Notes: generated by a model not told the origin, from the letters alone. Shown: positions 1 to 10,673, counted from the stretch's first letter. The stretch: 64,000 nt of DNA from Apostichopus japonicus (GCF_037975245.1 NC_092562.1:14068021-14132020), one strand, 5' to 3'. Translations and numbers: made by a program.

Positions 1-284
1 TTAAATATGTATGCCTATGTGCCGCTTGAAATGTACACATTTTCTCAGTTATGTGTGTTATAATTAAAGGACATTGGGTACATTCATATGTGAGTGAATG
101 GATGGGAAGGGTATACATATTCATTACCAAAGTTGGCACTCCCAGATCCTCCCCCCTCTTTTTCATCTCCTCCCCAACCCCCTTCTCGATACATTCTACT
201 CCTCTCTTTGCTTGCAATCAGATAATGAAATGGATTAATTCTTTACCAAGACATAACATCTATGGCGGGCCATCAGTCTCAAAT

Positions 285-720
285 CGTGGGAGATCGACTA
301 ATACCGATTTAAATCGACGTACACCAATTTCCTTCGACTTATACCAGTTTCCAGCAGCTTAAATTGACTTCTACCGATTTAAATCGACATATACCAGTTT
401 AATTCGACATATCATCGATTTAAATCGACATATACCAGTTTAATTCGATGATATGTCGAATTAAATTGGTATATGTCAATTTAAATCGACATATACCAGT
501 TTAATTCGACTAATACCAGTTTAAATCGACATATACCGATTAAAATAAACATAAACCCATTTAAATCGATGATATGTAAAATAAATCGATGATATGTCAA
601 TTTAAATCGACATCTACCAGTTTAAATCGATGATATGTCGAATTAAATCTGTAGAAGTCAATTTCCGTGGACTTATACCAGTTTCTAGCAACTCAAATTG
701 ACATAAACTTATTTAAATCG
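285..720. repeat. Degenerate minisatellite of about 20 bp
   Basis: The unit is roughly TTTAAATCGACATATACCAG and is repeated more than a dozen times with substitutions. Some units are in the opposite orientation (around 445-475 and 565-650), so parts can pair with one another. It is absent from the corresponding place in gene B, where the sequence diverges just after 22,060. Confidence 0.75.
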
Positions 721-1588
721 AAAGGTCATCGGTTTAGCTCATTAACATATTCCAAATCCCGATTACGGTGATGATTCACGTGTGAAGATACATCACGTGC
801 AAACACCTGACACGGCGGGCGAATAATTAAATAGTTCCAAAATTACAAAGCTCGCAAGCTAGTTAGGGTGTACATCATGATTATGTCAATGGTAATTATG
901 AACAATAAACAATTAAATGCAAAAATAAAAAAAATCGGTGTAACAATAAGGCTGAAAAACTGATATGTTAATGACCTGCAATTTTCTCAATGCAAACTGG
1001 GCTTGTCTGCTCAAACACGTGGAGCTTTAGTATAGGAATACACATGCAACTGCATAGGCCTACAGTACGTACACATATGCAATAACCTACTCCAGTTACA
1101 CCATAAACAAAGATGATATTGTTCTGCAGTGAGACCTACTGTAAGGTTACGTTTTACTGTAGCTAAATATATACGGGGGGTTAACAATTACAGTATTCAT
1201 GCTTACAAATTTATTCAATCTCTGTGCACCTCACTCGTGTGAGGTATGTAGAGTTCAAATATGCTTACAAAGTTCATATGACAACAACGTTGACAAAAAG
1301 AATTAAAAAAATAATGCTTACATGGAAAATGGTGGCGCCAGGCCCCAGACGTATAAGAAGAAAAAGAAATGTGGATGGAAATGCGTTACAGGTGGCACAG
1401 TAATTACTGAAAGTTCTTTCTTACTGCAAATTTAAAAATTTAAAATTTAATTTATAAAATTAAAAAAGAAAACTGGGAATTAAAAAAAATAATAATACAT
1501 GTAACCATTTTGGTAGATACTGCACATTTTCACCTGTCGGAATCGTAGTGTGTAACAGCCTTCCAGTAACTACTGTGCCAACTGTAAC

Positions 1589-1690
1589 TCATGTTACCGT
1601 GTTGCGAACAAAGCGCTGTAGTTACTGATGCACGGTTGTGGAACATGAACACTAGTTTCTGTACTAGCTAAGAGTATCGGGTTTTTTTTA
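1589..1690. other. Segment inverted relative to gene B
   Basis: This stretch matches the reverse complement of about 22,655-22,752, while the sequence just downstream in both genes (2,047 on and 22,765 on) aligns in the same direction. It therefore looks like a small inversion between the paralogs. The far boundary is unclear because similarity fades after 1,690. Confidence 0.55.
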
Positions 1691-2226
1691 TGACAATGCA
1701 TAACAACTGAAAACAACAAGAGCAACCGCTGAATATAACGCAATCCAATCAGGATGGACGAAATGGTGATTTACTGGCCCAAAAGTACAACCATGGCGTT
1801 TGAATGCGATCAAAAGTGAGTGAATGAAATAGAAAAGCATTTGTTTCGGATGAATATAAGTCGTACGGCTGAATGCAAACAATGTTTATGAATGCAGCGA
1901 CGGAAAACGAATCATTGAAACAATATCCTTCAGCAAAACTTGGCAGTGGATTGGAAAATTCAAAATATACCACGAAGAAATATTGACTTTAGATAACTGC
2001 AAGTGGCCCTGATGGAAGAACTGCCGAATAAATAATGACTATACAGAAAAAGAATTAGGTACAGAGAGACGACGAACGAATTACAAATGTTTGTGAAACT
2101 GATAGTCGCTTTAGGAGGTCCGAAGTCTTTGTCGAGACCGGTGTTGTGAGCCTTGTTTGTTTTAAATATTAATTTAATTATATATATGTTTGTGTGTGCG
2201 GTTTCTTTATTTTTTTCTCATTACAG

Positions 2227-2586
2227 ACGTTTACATATTTGTCACATTTGACGGTCAAACAAATGTCCAACTACTACACTGGGATGGCACAAATCCAATA
2301 ACAGAGTCTTCTATATCAGTATTTACGGACCAGGGTATCGCGCCGCAGGCTGCACGAGTTTATTGTGTCGATGTTGCAGATGACTACGTTTATTTTCTTA
2401 TCGCTACCGACACAGGTAACGATAATACACAATATGAATTATCCAGGTACCCGATAGGACCTTGGTTAGCTGGTACACAAAATGAACGAGATGACATAAT
2501 GCCGTTGGAAACGGGAAACGACGGTGACCTCTCTGGTTGCGTAAATGGATTGTCTGTGTGTGGCTCAGCCTGTCAAGATCCATGTG
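2227..2586 (+). CDS. Gene A E5: propeller-like exon of Tie-like secreted protein
   Basis: This 360-nt exon is bounded by a pyrimidine-rich acceptor (TTACAG) and a GTACGT donor, entering and leaving in phase 1. It encodes about 120 residues: a beta-rich stretch starting DVYIFVTF, with LLHWDGTNPI, VDVADDYVYFLIATD and ELSRYPIGPW. The repeated pattern of aromatic beta-strands followed by Asp resembles YWTD/LDLR-type propeller blades, although the match is loose. The last part, CGSACQDPCG, leads into the next Cys-rich module. About 26 of 120 residues differ from the gene B exon, far more than the neighbouring intron. Domain assignment is inference; the exon itself is well supported. Confidence 0.85.
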
Positions 2587-2843
2587 GTACGTTATCTATT
2601 ATTGCTTAGAGTGGTGGTTTCTAACCTAGGGGTAATTTACGCCCGGGTGGGGGTAATCATGATCAGATGTTTGGAAGGGGTGGAAGTTGGACGGCTGGGG
2701 ATGGGGGTAAGGTCACTGCTTCTGACAGAAAAAAACTATGAACGTAGAAATTGGAGTGAGCGCCATTGATTTATGACAGTTTGTATTTTGGTTTTTGAAT
2801 TACGAAATATATATAAACTGCTATTGTGCGACTTTTGGCGAAC

Positions 2844-3210
2844 CAAGGGCGTAGGAACCGGGGGGCTGGGGGGCGCCAGCCCCCCAGTGAAAAATATGGG
2901 GGGCGGAAGTATCATTCCGCCCCCCTCGCTTCGCAAGTCAGAAAACCCCTTTTTCATTTCCAAATGAGAAAAAAAACTCATTTGGAGCACCAAATTGCAT
3001 TTAAGACCAGGTGAAAATGCAAAATTCTTTACAAAATGGAGTGGGAGTTGAAGTGTGCTATATTGCACCAAATTGCATCTGAGGCCACCTGGAAATGCAA
3101 AAAAATTCCAAAGGGGAGGGGGACACCCCCTCCCCTTAGACCCCTCCCCCCAGGCCGACCATCAGTCTTCAGCTCCCCCCCCCACTCAAAAGTACCTTCC
3201 TACGCCACTG
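2844..3210. mobile_element. hAT-like MITE in gene A intron
   Basis: This 367-bp non-coding element starts CAAGGGCGTAGGAACCGG and ends TTCCTACGCCACTG, so its ends are imperfect inverted repeats. It is flanked by an exact 8-bp target duplication, TGGCGAAC (2,836-2,843 and 3,211-3,218), the size typical of hAT elements. Gene B keeps the uninterrupted site at 24,558-24,565, so this copy arrived after the gene duplication or was lost from B. The G- and C-rich ends create short open frames that are not genes. Confidence 0.9.
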
Positions 3211-4124
3211 TGGCGAACGAAATACCATGCAAATAAGTGCAACCTCCCGATAGATTTCGTCCAAAGCACGATGTTACTTGTGTAACATGAAGTGAAGTGT
3301 ACTGTTAACTGTAGTTAATACACTACGACAAGAGGAAACTAAAATGAACAGTTTTTCCAACCATGTTAGTAATGGCCCGTTTCATAATGATAGGAACAGG
3401 AAAGAGATATCCTTGTGGCTAGCAATGCCAAGAATGGTAGCGAATCATTATGACAAATCCTTGGTAAATCATAAACTGGCAACAAAGTGAACTTACGCTA
3501 CCAACGAACAAACGCGTTAAGATGAGGCCATGGGTCCATTTGTTTTGTCATTTCGAAATTCAAGTTTTAATTTCAAGTACCGGTTACGTTTGCGAAGTTT
3601 GCGTACCTGTAGTCGTGCTGACGACGTACTATTAATGTGTACGATCACGTTAGTTCCATCAATTCGTCACAAGAATATGTCCAAAGCCTAAATACAAGTA
3701 AGTGGTGTTAGAAATAAATTAAATCAAATCAAGTCAGATGGCCGAAAGCTTCTACATAGATCTATTCTACCGGGTAGATTAGAAGCCGTGTATAAGAAGC
3801 CGTGTTGATCATAAAAAAAAACTTCTTAGTTAGTGCCACGTTTTAAAGGTGAGTATAGCCATAAAGGTTTTATATGATTAGTTATCGTACGCGGCGACAT
3901 GTCACTATTGTGGAAACAGGAACATGCAATGGCATAATTTCTGCTGATGTTGTTAAACAACTGACGTAGGCGGGGTTATTAGCGCGTCGTCTGAATTTGT
4001 GTCTCTTGTATTTTTAAAGAAGGTTCTCTTTCTAAGAATCCTTACTGTTAAAGTCCCAATGCATGTTTGCTGATGAATTTCGGAAATTAAACTTCCGAAG
4101 TAGATTAAATCTTTCTCATTCTAA

Positions 4125-4523
4125 ATGCACACTGACCAGGTGGTTTTAATGGAGAAAAGCTGTCGAAATCGAACGAAAGAAATTTATATTCTGTTGCCCT
4201 TATGGCGCGAGCGATTTACCGTAAAATCACTGCGACTGCGTATGTCAGCATGTTCATTACACAAATGTAAACGAAATAGTGTACACATTCGGCCCGATCA
4301 AAAATTTAATGCAGCCCTATCATCCACCTATTACAATTCCACGGAGGAAACGTCTGAAAACACCTGTTTATTCATTGCAATGGAAGGAAATGACACCATT
4401 TCGCAAGCTACATCGGTAATACCGAGAGAAACTTATTATTCAAGAGAACGGCTCTATGACAGGCTAGCCACGAAATTGAAAGAAGTCCTAGGCCTCACGG
4501 TTGTTACAAACAAAATAAAATGA
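4125..4523 (+). CDS. Conserved 132-codon ORF inside intron (hypothetical)
   Basis: An ATG-to-stop ORF of 132 codons lies in the E5-E6 intron. The predicted protein is basic at its N-terminus and resembles no family I recognise; no signal peptide or membrane segment is seen. The same ORF occurs in gene B (25,512-25,910) and the two proteins are identical. However, the surrounding 1.4 kb of intron is almost identical as well, so conservation of the ORF is not in itself evidence of coding. It could be a small intronic gene, an alternative exon or chance. No clear promoter, splice site or polyadenylation signal was found for it. Confidence 0.25.
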   Translation: MHTDQVVLMEKSCRNRTKEIYILLPLWRERFTVKSLRLRMSACSLHKCKRNSVHIRPDQKFNAALSSTYYNSTEETSENTCLFIAMEGNDTISQATSVIPRETYYSRERLYDRLATKLKEVLGLTVVTNKIK

Positions 4524-5265
4524 TTGGCGCATGATCTGTTGGGCGGGGCTTGCAAATTGTGATTGAAGTTGGCAAAATCAAAGGACTCATAAAAAAATTC
4601 GCGAATTTTATTCAGTTCAAAATTTTTAACCTCAGATAAATCAATTAAAAAGTGAATATTGATATGAAAATTGCATAGAACGTTGTCATTTTCACTGAGA
4701 ATTTAGTGCAGTAAGCTGGAAAAGGTCCAAGGTTCAATTTGGTAGACAAGTACTGAGAATTTAAGCAATGGAATGCAAAATCCATATTTTGCACATTATC
4801 GTTGTTCAGATGAATCATATAACGACGGACTGACGTCTCGATGTTAATGTTCTAATTCCAGGCTCAGTAACGCCGATGATATGCATTTACGTGTAACCGA
4901 GCTCCAATTTACAAGGAAAGTGATACGATTCCTTAGAAGGTGGCGTACGTTTTGGTAGTATATCATCTTTTGTCGTAGCACATGTCCAAATATCGTTTAT
5001 TGGATAGATGACTTTTGGGTTTCATAGAGGTTCACAGAATGGAAACAAGATGTGATATCGTGCGTTCCACTCACAGCAACGATGGGACATTTAAAAGTCC
5101 CATGTGTGTATACCTTCAAAATACCGCTACCATGTAACGCGTCAAATGCTATTAAAATATGGCAAAGATGAATTTCTGGGACTCTACGAAATCTACATAA
5201 TGTTAACAAAGTCTTGTCATTTTTTGTTTCCTCCATGGCGATGTAAATATTTCTGTTACTATTAG

Positions 5266-5403
5266 ATTCCGCGGCATGCGGATGCAGTGCAGGTCCCCCT
5301 GCATGTGGCTTCTGTTTCGACGATGCGGGCGGTGGTACATGTCAATGCGAGAACTCAGCAGCACCGAACTGTGCTGATCCCGACCCTGAAGGCGAATGTC
5401 GGG
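5266..5403 (+). CDS. Gene A E6: EGF-like Cys-rich exon
   Basis: This 138-nt exon runs from an ATTAG acceptor to a GTAAGT donor in phase 1-1. It encodes 46 residues with the cysteines spaced as in an EGF-like module (CGCSAGPPACGFCFDDAGG, then TCQCENSAAPNC). It links the propeller-like region to the Ig-like exons. Only two residues differ from the gene B exon, in contrast to its neighbours on both sides. The 0.5-kb intron downstream carries a short TAC repeat and a TA microsatellite (about 5,743-5,826). Confidence 0.88.
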
Positions 5404-5772
5404 GTAAGTATACAGTCCTATCTATTGTTGAAGGATGACCTTTAGGCACAACGTTGACATCCTTCTTATTAACCAAGACCATTACAAAGTACTACTACTG
5501 CTACTAATACTACTACTACTACTACTAACACTACTACTTTGAATTTCTTGCAATGACCCTTCCATGAAACTGAAGCACATTAATTAAAGTGGCTGGCCTA
5601 CTTAGTCTAACGCAAATTAGGAAACTTTCACAGATTCAACACAAAGTAAATTAGGGTAATATTGGGGTTATAGGGACTTATTGTTTACAATAAGTTACAA
5701 ACCGTCAGGGACAAATGCTGTTGATTGTCATCCAAGGGTGTGTATATATATATATATATGTATATAAAAAAC

Positions 5773-5829
<57 letters not shown>

Positions 5830-5932
5830 CCTGTCTGTTTAAAGTATCTCATTCGAGATCCTGCTTTATGGTACACAAAGCTTTTGAGTTTCATTCTTCT
5901 TTATTTTTATCCTTCGTCTTTGAACAAAATAG

Positions 5933-6259
5933 TCGCAATACCACGTATCGATGCCTGCTGCTTGGTTAAAAACCCTCTTGCACTGCGACGAAGTGGAGGT
6001 GATGTATGTGTGGTGGGTGTTACGACATTAGCAGGAACCATCGATGTTGACAGAGCGGCGCGTACAGGACGATGGCTTAAACTCCCCATACATACTGTAA
6101 AGAGCAATGCTGTCTCGTCTCCTTATTATGATGGTTTCTCTGCGGCGGTGCCACCTAAAGCAAGAGGGAGACGCTTCGGGGTTTACCGAGCTTATTTTGA
6201 TCCAGATGATGACAGTAAACTGGAAGAGTGGATACCATGCATTGCAACCGAAAACAGTG
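5933..6259 (+). CDS. Gene A E7: first Ig-like exon
   Basis: This 327-nt exon (acceptor ATAG, donor GTATGT, phase 1-1) encodes 109 residues. It begins VAIPRIDACCLVKN and ends with GVYRAYF, then EEWIPCIATENSG. The GVY-x-A-Y motif near the end matches the F-strand region of Tie-family Ig domains, and one Ig-like module per phase-1 exon fits that family. Against gene B, I count 25 altered codons, 19 of them changing the amino acid and many carrying several base changes. An acceptor of ATAG rather than CAG is slightly weaker than in gene B. Confidence 0.85.
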
Positions 6260-6796
6260 GTATGTGTTATAATAATTTACGTTCAAGTTGCTATGTTGTT
6301 CCTGTAAAAATAAAGGAATGTATCATATATATATATATATGCCAATGGTTTCCCAGTCAATGAAATGGTCATATTTTTGTAGATGTTTGCGTGAGCTGTT
6401 ATCCACCTTTATCCCTATCAGAACTAGGACTTGTTTGTCTCGATACTTTCGGGACTTTGACGATATTATTATAAACCACGACTACAATGGGGAGGGGGAA
6501 GGGCAAGTGGGGGAGGTGGGGAAAGGCCAATGCTAATCTAACCCCTCGGTTCTAACCCTTCCCGCACTCCTTTTCGTCAGGTATATCGGTCAGGGGTATA
6601 AAAGTGGGGAGAGGGGGCGAACAGTTTGGAAGCAAAAATGCACCTGTAAAAAGTGTACTTCACGGGATATTTAGGATGTTACTGACCACGTTCTACCCCC
6701 ACCCCTCCCTCCTTCACCCTCACATCCACACCCACGAGTCAGAAGTGGACCAAACTTTTATTTATGAAGAAGAAATGCATGAAATTAAAAATAGTG

Positions 6797-6816
6797 ACAA
6801 ACCTTTAATGCCATGT

Positions 6817-6881
<65 letters not shown>

Positions 6882-6900
6882 CATGGCATTAAAGGTTTGT
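6797..6900. repeat. TA tract flanked by perfect 22-bp inverted repeats
   Basis: The arms (6,797-6,818 and 6,879-6,900), which include CCTTTAATGCCATG and its complement, are perfect inverses of each other. They enclose about 60 bp of TA dinucleotides. The transcript could fold into a long hairpin about 80 nt upstream of the E8 acceptor. The same arrangement occurs in gene B with a longer TA tract. Confidence 0.85.
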
Positions 6901-6979
6901 GATAAATTGTCAATAAGCAAAATTCATAAATTTGCTCTCAGTATCCGTTGTTATTTTTTGTTTGTTTTCTTCCTTGAAG

Positions 6980-7261
6980 GATTCGTCAACACACTTCATA
7001 CATACACCATAAGTCAAAACACAAGCGTATCCCTCGGAGCTGAGTTATCCACAAACCTGGTTAGATTTGAACCATCTCTCAGATGGCGTTGCACAACCTT
7101 CGGCGGACATGTTCCAAACGATCCTGTGCCAGTCCCATCATGCGATGGGAAGCTATACTGTCCAGTGTCTGGTAGCGAACAATCCGATAGTATCTATGAA
7201 GTTTATCGTCCAGGGAGAGAGAAGCGGACATGGCATCCACTCTTTTATCTCTTTGTTAGAA
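6980..7261 (+). CDS. Gene A E8: second Ig-like exon
   Basis: This 282-nt exon (acceptor TTGAAG, donor GTAAGT, phase 1-1) encodes 94 residues, from FVNTLHTYTIS through the conserved PSLRWRCTTF to DSIYEVYRPGREKRTWHP and FYLFVR. The central W and C and the late IYEVY motif fit an Ig-like fold, and FVR immediately before the first EGF exon recalls the Ig2-to-EGF1 junction of Tie receptors. The beginning and end match gene B closely, while the middle (residues about 12-25 and 43-70) is strongly divergent and three residues shorter than in gene B. Confidence 0.85.
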
Positions 7262-7624
7262 GTAAGTTCCTACAAAATGTTGGTATGTTATGGTTTCTGA
7301 TATTCTTATTGACCCCTTCCCAACACCAACCCATCCCCTGCCTGGCCCTTTCCCACCGACCTTACGCCCAGGAGGATAAACAATGGCTGGATATTTGTCA
7401 CCAAGGTGGATACGTCATATAAGCACAGCCGTTTTTCATACAGTTAAAGCCTACGACTTTTTAAGCTTCCGTGAGAAAACAGCCAAGACCCACCCATCTA
7501 CAGAGTGCAGCGCTATAATGATTGATCAGGTCCACACATATTGTGTGCTATATACTACTTGTCGTTGTTAGAGTTAAATGTTCACCAATACCACAAAACG
7601 CCCTTCTCATTTATATCCATACAG

Positions 7625-7753
7625 GTTGTAATGATGGATTGTTTGGTGCTGACTGTGCTCTCACATGTGGCACGTGTGTAAATGGTGTTTGTGATGACGT
7701 CAACGGACTTTGTAATTGCTACCCAGGATTTACTGGAGATACATGCGAGGATG
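7625..7753 (+). CDS. Gene A E9: Tie-like EGF module 1
   Basis: This 129-nt exon (acceptor ATACAG, donor GTAAGA, phase 1-1) encodes 43 residues with eight cysteines in the order seen in the first EGF repeat of Tie/TEK receptors: a CNDGLFGADC start, then CGTCVNGVC, then CNCYPGFTGDTC. It is the clearest family marker in the gene. Compared with gene B the first half is highly altered, including movement of one cysteine, while the second half from NGVCDD to CYPGF is unchanged. Confidence 0.9.
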
Positions 7754-7847
7754 GTAAGAGCCGCGTATTCAAATTTGATAATAATGTTGTAATAACCAAA
7801 CATTAGAATGCTGTGCGCTATTTTTATCCTTCGAGTATCTTTTAGCT

Positions 7848-8208
7848 CAGTGGCGTAGGAAGTTACTTTTGAGTGGGGGGGGGGGGCTGAAGACTGATGG
7901 CCGGCGTGGGGGAGGGGTGTAAGGGGAGGGGGTGTCCCCCTTTTTTGCATATCCAGGTGGCCTCAGATGCAATTTGGTGCAATATAGCACACTTCAACAC
8001 CCACTCCATTTTGTTAACTTAATTTTGTATTTTCACCTGGCCTTAGATGCAATTTGGTGCTCCAAATGAGATTTTTTTCTCATTTGGAAATGAAAAAGGG
8101 GTTTTTTGACTTGCGAAGTGGGGGGGGGGGCGGAATGATACTTCCGCCCCTCCACTTTTTTCACGGGGGGGGGGCTGGCGCCCCAGCCCCCCGGTTCCTA
8201 CGCCCTTG
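7848..8208. mobile_element. hAT-like MITE in gene A intron (second copy, opposite orientation)
   Basis: This 361-bp element belongs to the same family as 2,844-3,210 but is inverted: it starts CAGTGGCGTAGGAAG and ends CCGGTTCCTACGCCCTTG. The flanking 8-mers are TTTTAGCT and TTTTAGCC, a target duplication with one later change. Gene B has the uninterrupted site TTTTAGCC at 32,846-32,853. Confidence 0.9.
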
Positions 8209-8639
8209 TTTTAGCCAACCACTTGTTCCCAAAGAATAAAAACCTTTTATATTTAAGGTTTGTACAGAAACCAAAAGAAACCGGTTCATAATGAACTTTG
8301 CTGAAACCTAATTGGAAATAAGTCCATCAGTTAAATGTTGCTTTTCTATATGTGTGATATATAAATAACAAAAGTTCCTTTTTGCTAATTTTTTTAATAG
8401 GTTCGAAATACTCCTTTCTTCATAAATGAAGAAGTTAATTACTTGAAACATGAACACGTGACTGATTAGGTTGGTTAATTACAATCTTACTAATTGGAAT
8501 TTAGAGGAACAATCGATGTAGGTTGTCAGACATAATTACATAATTGTAAGAAGTTATGTTTAGCAATAAACCGTCAGTTGCCAACTATATTGCTGTATTA
8601 AAAGGAAACTTGTCTGACTATTTTAATCTTAGACTGTAT

Positions 8640-9170
8640 TGATTGGTTACTGATTGATTGATAGAATGATTGAATAATTGATGGATTGTTTGATGGATAG
8701 CAGGATGACTTTATGGATTTATAGTTGGATGGATGTGTGGATGGTTGGATAAATTCACGGCTCGATTGATTGATTGATGGACGGATTAATTGAATGATCG
8801 ATGAATTGAATGATATTCCACTTGATTCTTTGTGTTATCACTGGACAGATGGATGTCTTGATGGATTGACTGTGAATGAAAGTGTTTGATTGATTTGACT
8901 AATTAATTGATGGATGGATGGATGAATTTCTGGATTGATTGACAGATGGGTGGCTTGAATGACTGACTGCGATTAATTTACTGCACTTTATTTATGATTG
9001 ATTGAACGATCGATATGTTGCTTGATTGGTTGAAGGATTTAATTGATTGACAGATGGTTTGATTGATTTACTGCAGTTATTTGAATGCACTTGATTGATG
9101 GATGGATGGATGTATGATTTGATTGATTGATTGACTGATGGATCGATTGATTGATTGACGAATTTGTTTG
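8640..9170. repeat. GATT/GATGG imperfect tetranucleotide repeat
   Basis: About 530 bp of interspersed GATT, GATG and GGAT tetramers lie in the intron between E9 and E10. The same region exists in gene B (33,270-33,800) with small length differences, so it predates the duplication. Confidence 0.85.
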
Positions 9171-9272
9171 CTTCTTAACTTATTGTTTTCTGTCTATGTT
9201 ATCAAACCGTGTTCATCGTTGTGTTATTCATGACATTCAATATCCCTTTCCTACTTTCTTCCTTCTATTTAG

Positions 9273-9422
9273 CTTGCTCTGAAGGCCAAATTGGAAAAGA
9301 TTGTTCATTTGAGTGCAGTGATGTATTTCCAGGGAGTGATTGCAGTAACATTTTGATCTGTAAACCCGGCAAGGTCGGGTGTAAATGTTATCCAGGATTA
9401 CAAGCTCCTGATTGCATTAAGC
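9273..9422 (+). CDS. Gene A E10: Tie-like EGF module 2
   Basis: This 150-nt exon (acceptor TTTAG, donor GTAAGT, phase 1-1) encodes 50 residues: ACSEGQIGKDCSFEC, then CSNILICKPGKVGCKCYPG and DC. The longer loop followed by GCKCYPG closely follows the second EGF repeat of Tie receptors. It is identical at all 150 nucleotides to gene B E10, unlike the two exons before it. This points to very recent conversion between the copies or strong constraint. Confidence 0.9.
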
Positions 9423-9518
9423 GTAAGTCTTAACATCTTATAAAGCAGAGACTGGAGCGCTGCAAACAAATGTGTCATTCCCCCTCCCCCAATGTGCCAC
9501 CCCTCCCCCAATGTGTTT

Positions 9519-9630
9519 TAATAACCAAACATTAGAATGCTGTCCGCTATTTTTATCCTTCGAGTATCTTTTAGCCAACCACTTGTTCCCAAAGAATAAT
9601 AACCTTTTATAGTTTAGGTTTGTTCAAACA
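9519..9630. repeat. Copy of the E9-downstream intron segment after E10
   Basis: About 110 bp, including AACCAAACATTAGAATGCTG and the TTTTAGCCAACCACTTG site, repeat the sequence just after E9 (7,790-7,850 plus 8,209-8,262 in gene A). The same duplicate lies after E10 in gene B (34,133-34,240). It suggests that the E9/E10 EGF exons arose or exchanged by internal duplication before the gene pair formed. Confidence 0.7.
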
Positions 9631-9764
9631 AATGTGTCATTCCCCCTCGACCAATGTGCCACCCCCTCCCCCAATGTGTTCCCCCCACCCCCCACACGAA
9701 ACGTATACCAGTACTATATCGTTGGGGATTTTTCTTCCTTTCTTAGAGGGTAACATAATATTTT

Positions 9765-10030
9765 AGATTTATAGAAAATGCAAGGCGCATTACAATAATT
9801 TCCTTGTCAACGATAACCTGTCAAACATAGAAACAGTCCTTCCCCATGGCAGCAGCTAAACAGCGCCCTGACAGTTGATCTCACAGGTCCCCGGCTTTAC
9901 ACCTGGGTGAAGAGAGGCAATGGAGATAAAGTGCGTCGCCCAAGGACACAACGTAATGATCTGGCCAGGACTCGAACCTGCAAGCCTTAGATCACAAATC
10001 GACTGCGTCAACCACTTTACCGCAACACTC
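9765..10030 (-). mobile_element. tRNA-derived SINE
   Basis: Read on the minus strand this begins with a tRNA-like head (about 10,025 down to 9,965) containing a B-box-like GGTTCGAGTCC, followed by a body with TGTCCTTGGGCGACGCACTT and an end near GTAATGCGCCTTGC. The same insertion is present in gene B, so it predates duplication. The tRNA head is not followed by a 3' acceptor arm that would make a functional tRNA. Confidence 0.75.
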
Positions 10031-10536
10031 CCTCAAATATCGCCTTCATACGACTCCTCCTTCACTATAATATGATTTTTTTTCTGATGTATATTAATGA
10101 TAATACATTGCAAGAGGTTGAAACCAAATCATGAAAGACATCGTTGTATAATAATGCTAGGTACTCAGACAAATTCGATCGACATGATATCTGTCATAAT
10201 TTTTTTTTTGTACAACATAACGATTCGCTTAAATGGTATATGCGTCTGAACCAACTTGTACCCAAAATTCTCGGTCGTTATAAGTATCACAATACACCTA
10301 TTATGAAAAGAAGGGTGGGATATACGAAAAACACTACCATCTCAAATAACAAAATAAGTGCAGTCTAATACCGATACTGTTTGCTTTTTTGGGTATTTAT
10401 TATTGGTATTTATTTCTTTTTACATCAAACAAGGATATGTTGTACATTGTGAAACAGTGTTACTCTACAGAACTGTAAATAGAAACACTACAGATAACAG
10501 AGTTTTCAACCTTGTTTCATATCGTTTTCCTTTCAG

Positions 10537-10627
10537 CTTGTGACGCAGGATTTTGGGGTTCTAATTGCCAGAGAACGTGTACTGCTCCTTGCAATCCCCG
10601 CACGGGGCTGTAGTCGCCATCTTCAGG
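10537..10627 (+). pseudogene. Gene A E11: EGF module 3 with frameshift
   Basis: The exon follows a good acceptor (CCTTTCAG) and ends at GTAAGA. It reads CDAGFWGSNCQRTCTAPCNP, the start of a third Tie-like EGF, but then stops at TAG (10,611-10,613). The missing end of the module (GCSRHLQG) is in another frame, and the exon length (91 nt) is not a multiple of three although both borders fit phase 1. The same shift is in gene B; gene A has in addition lost six bases. Either the protein ends here, or an assembly or ancestral frameshift is present. The stop is 14 nt upstream of the donor, so decay of the transcript is not necessarily triggered. Confidence 0.7.
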
Positions 10628-10673
10628 GTAAGACTTCTACATTTTGTTTCGCATACATGGTTGTTTTCGACAG

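Larger units (their letters stand above)
1..2226 (+). other. Gene A intron (5' exons lie outside the window)
   Basis: Positions 1-240 closely match 21,797-22,060, which in gene B lies in the intron between E4 and E5, so the window opens inside the same intron of gene A. From about 260 to 1,580 the two copies do not align; this stretch holds a short-unit minisatellite and otherwise AT-rich DNA with nothing recognisable. From about 2,047 to 2,170 the match to gene B (22,765-22,885) resumes and leads into the E5 acceptor. No exon is visible here; the short open frames are not flanked by convincing splice sites. Confidence 0.7.

Noticed and set aside
2773-3285. Gly/Pro-rich short ORFs on both strands
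   Set aside because: They are translations of the G- and C-rich ends of a MITE.
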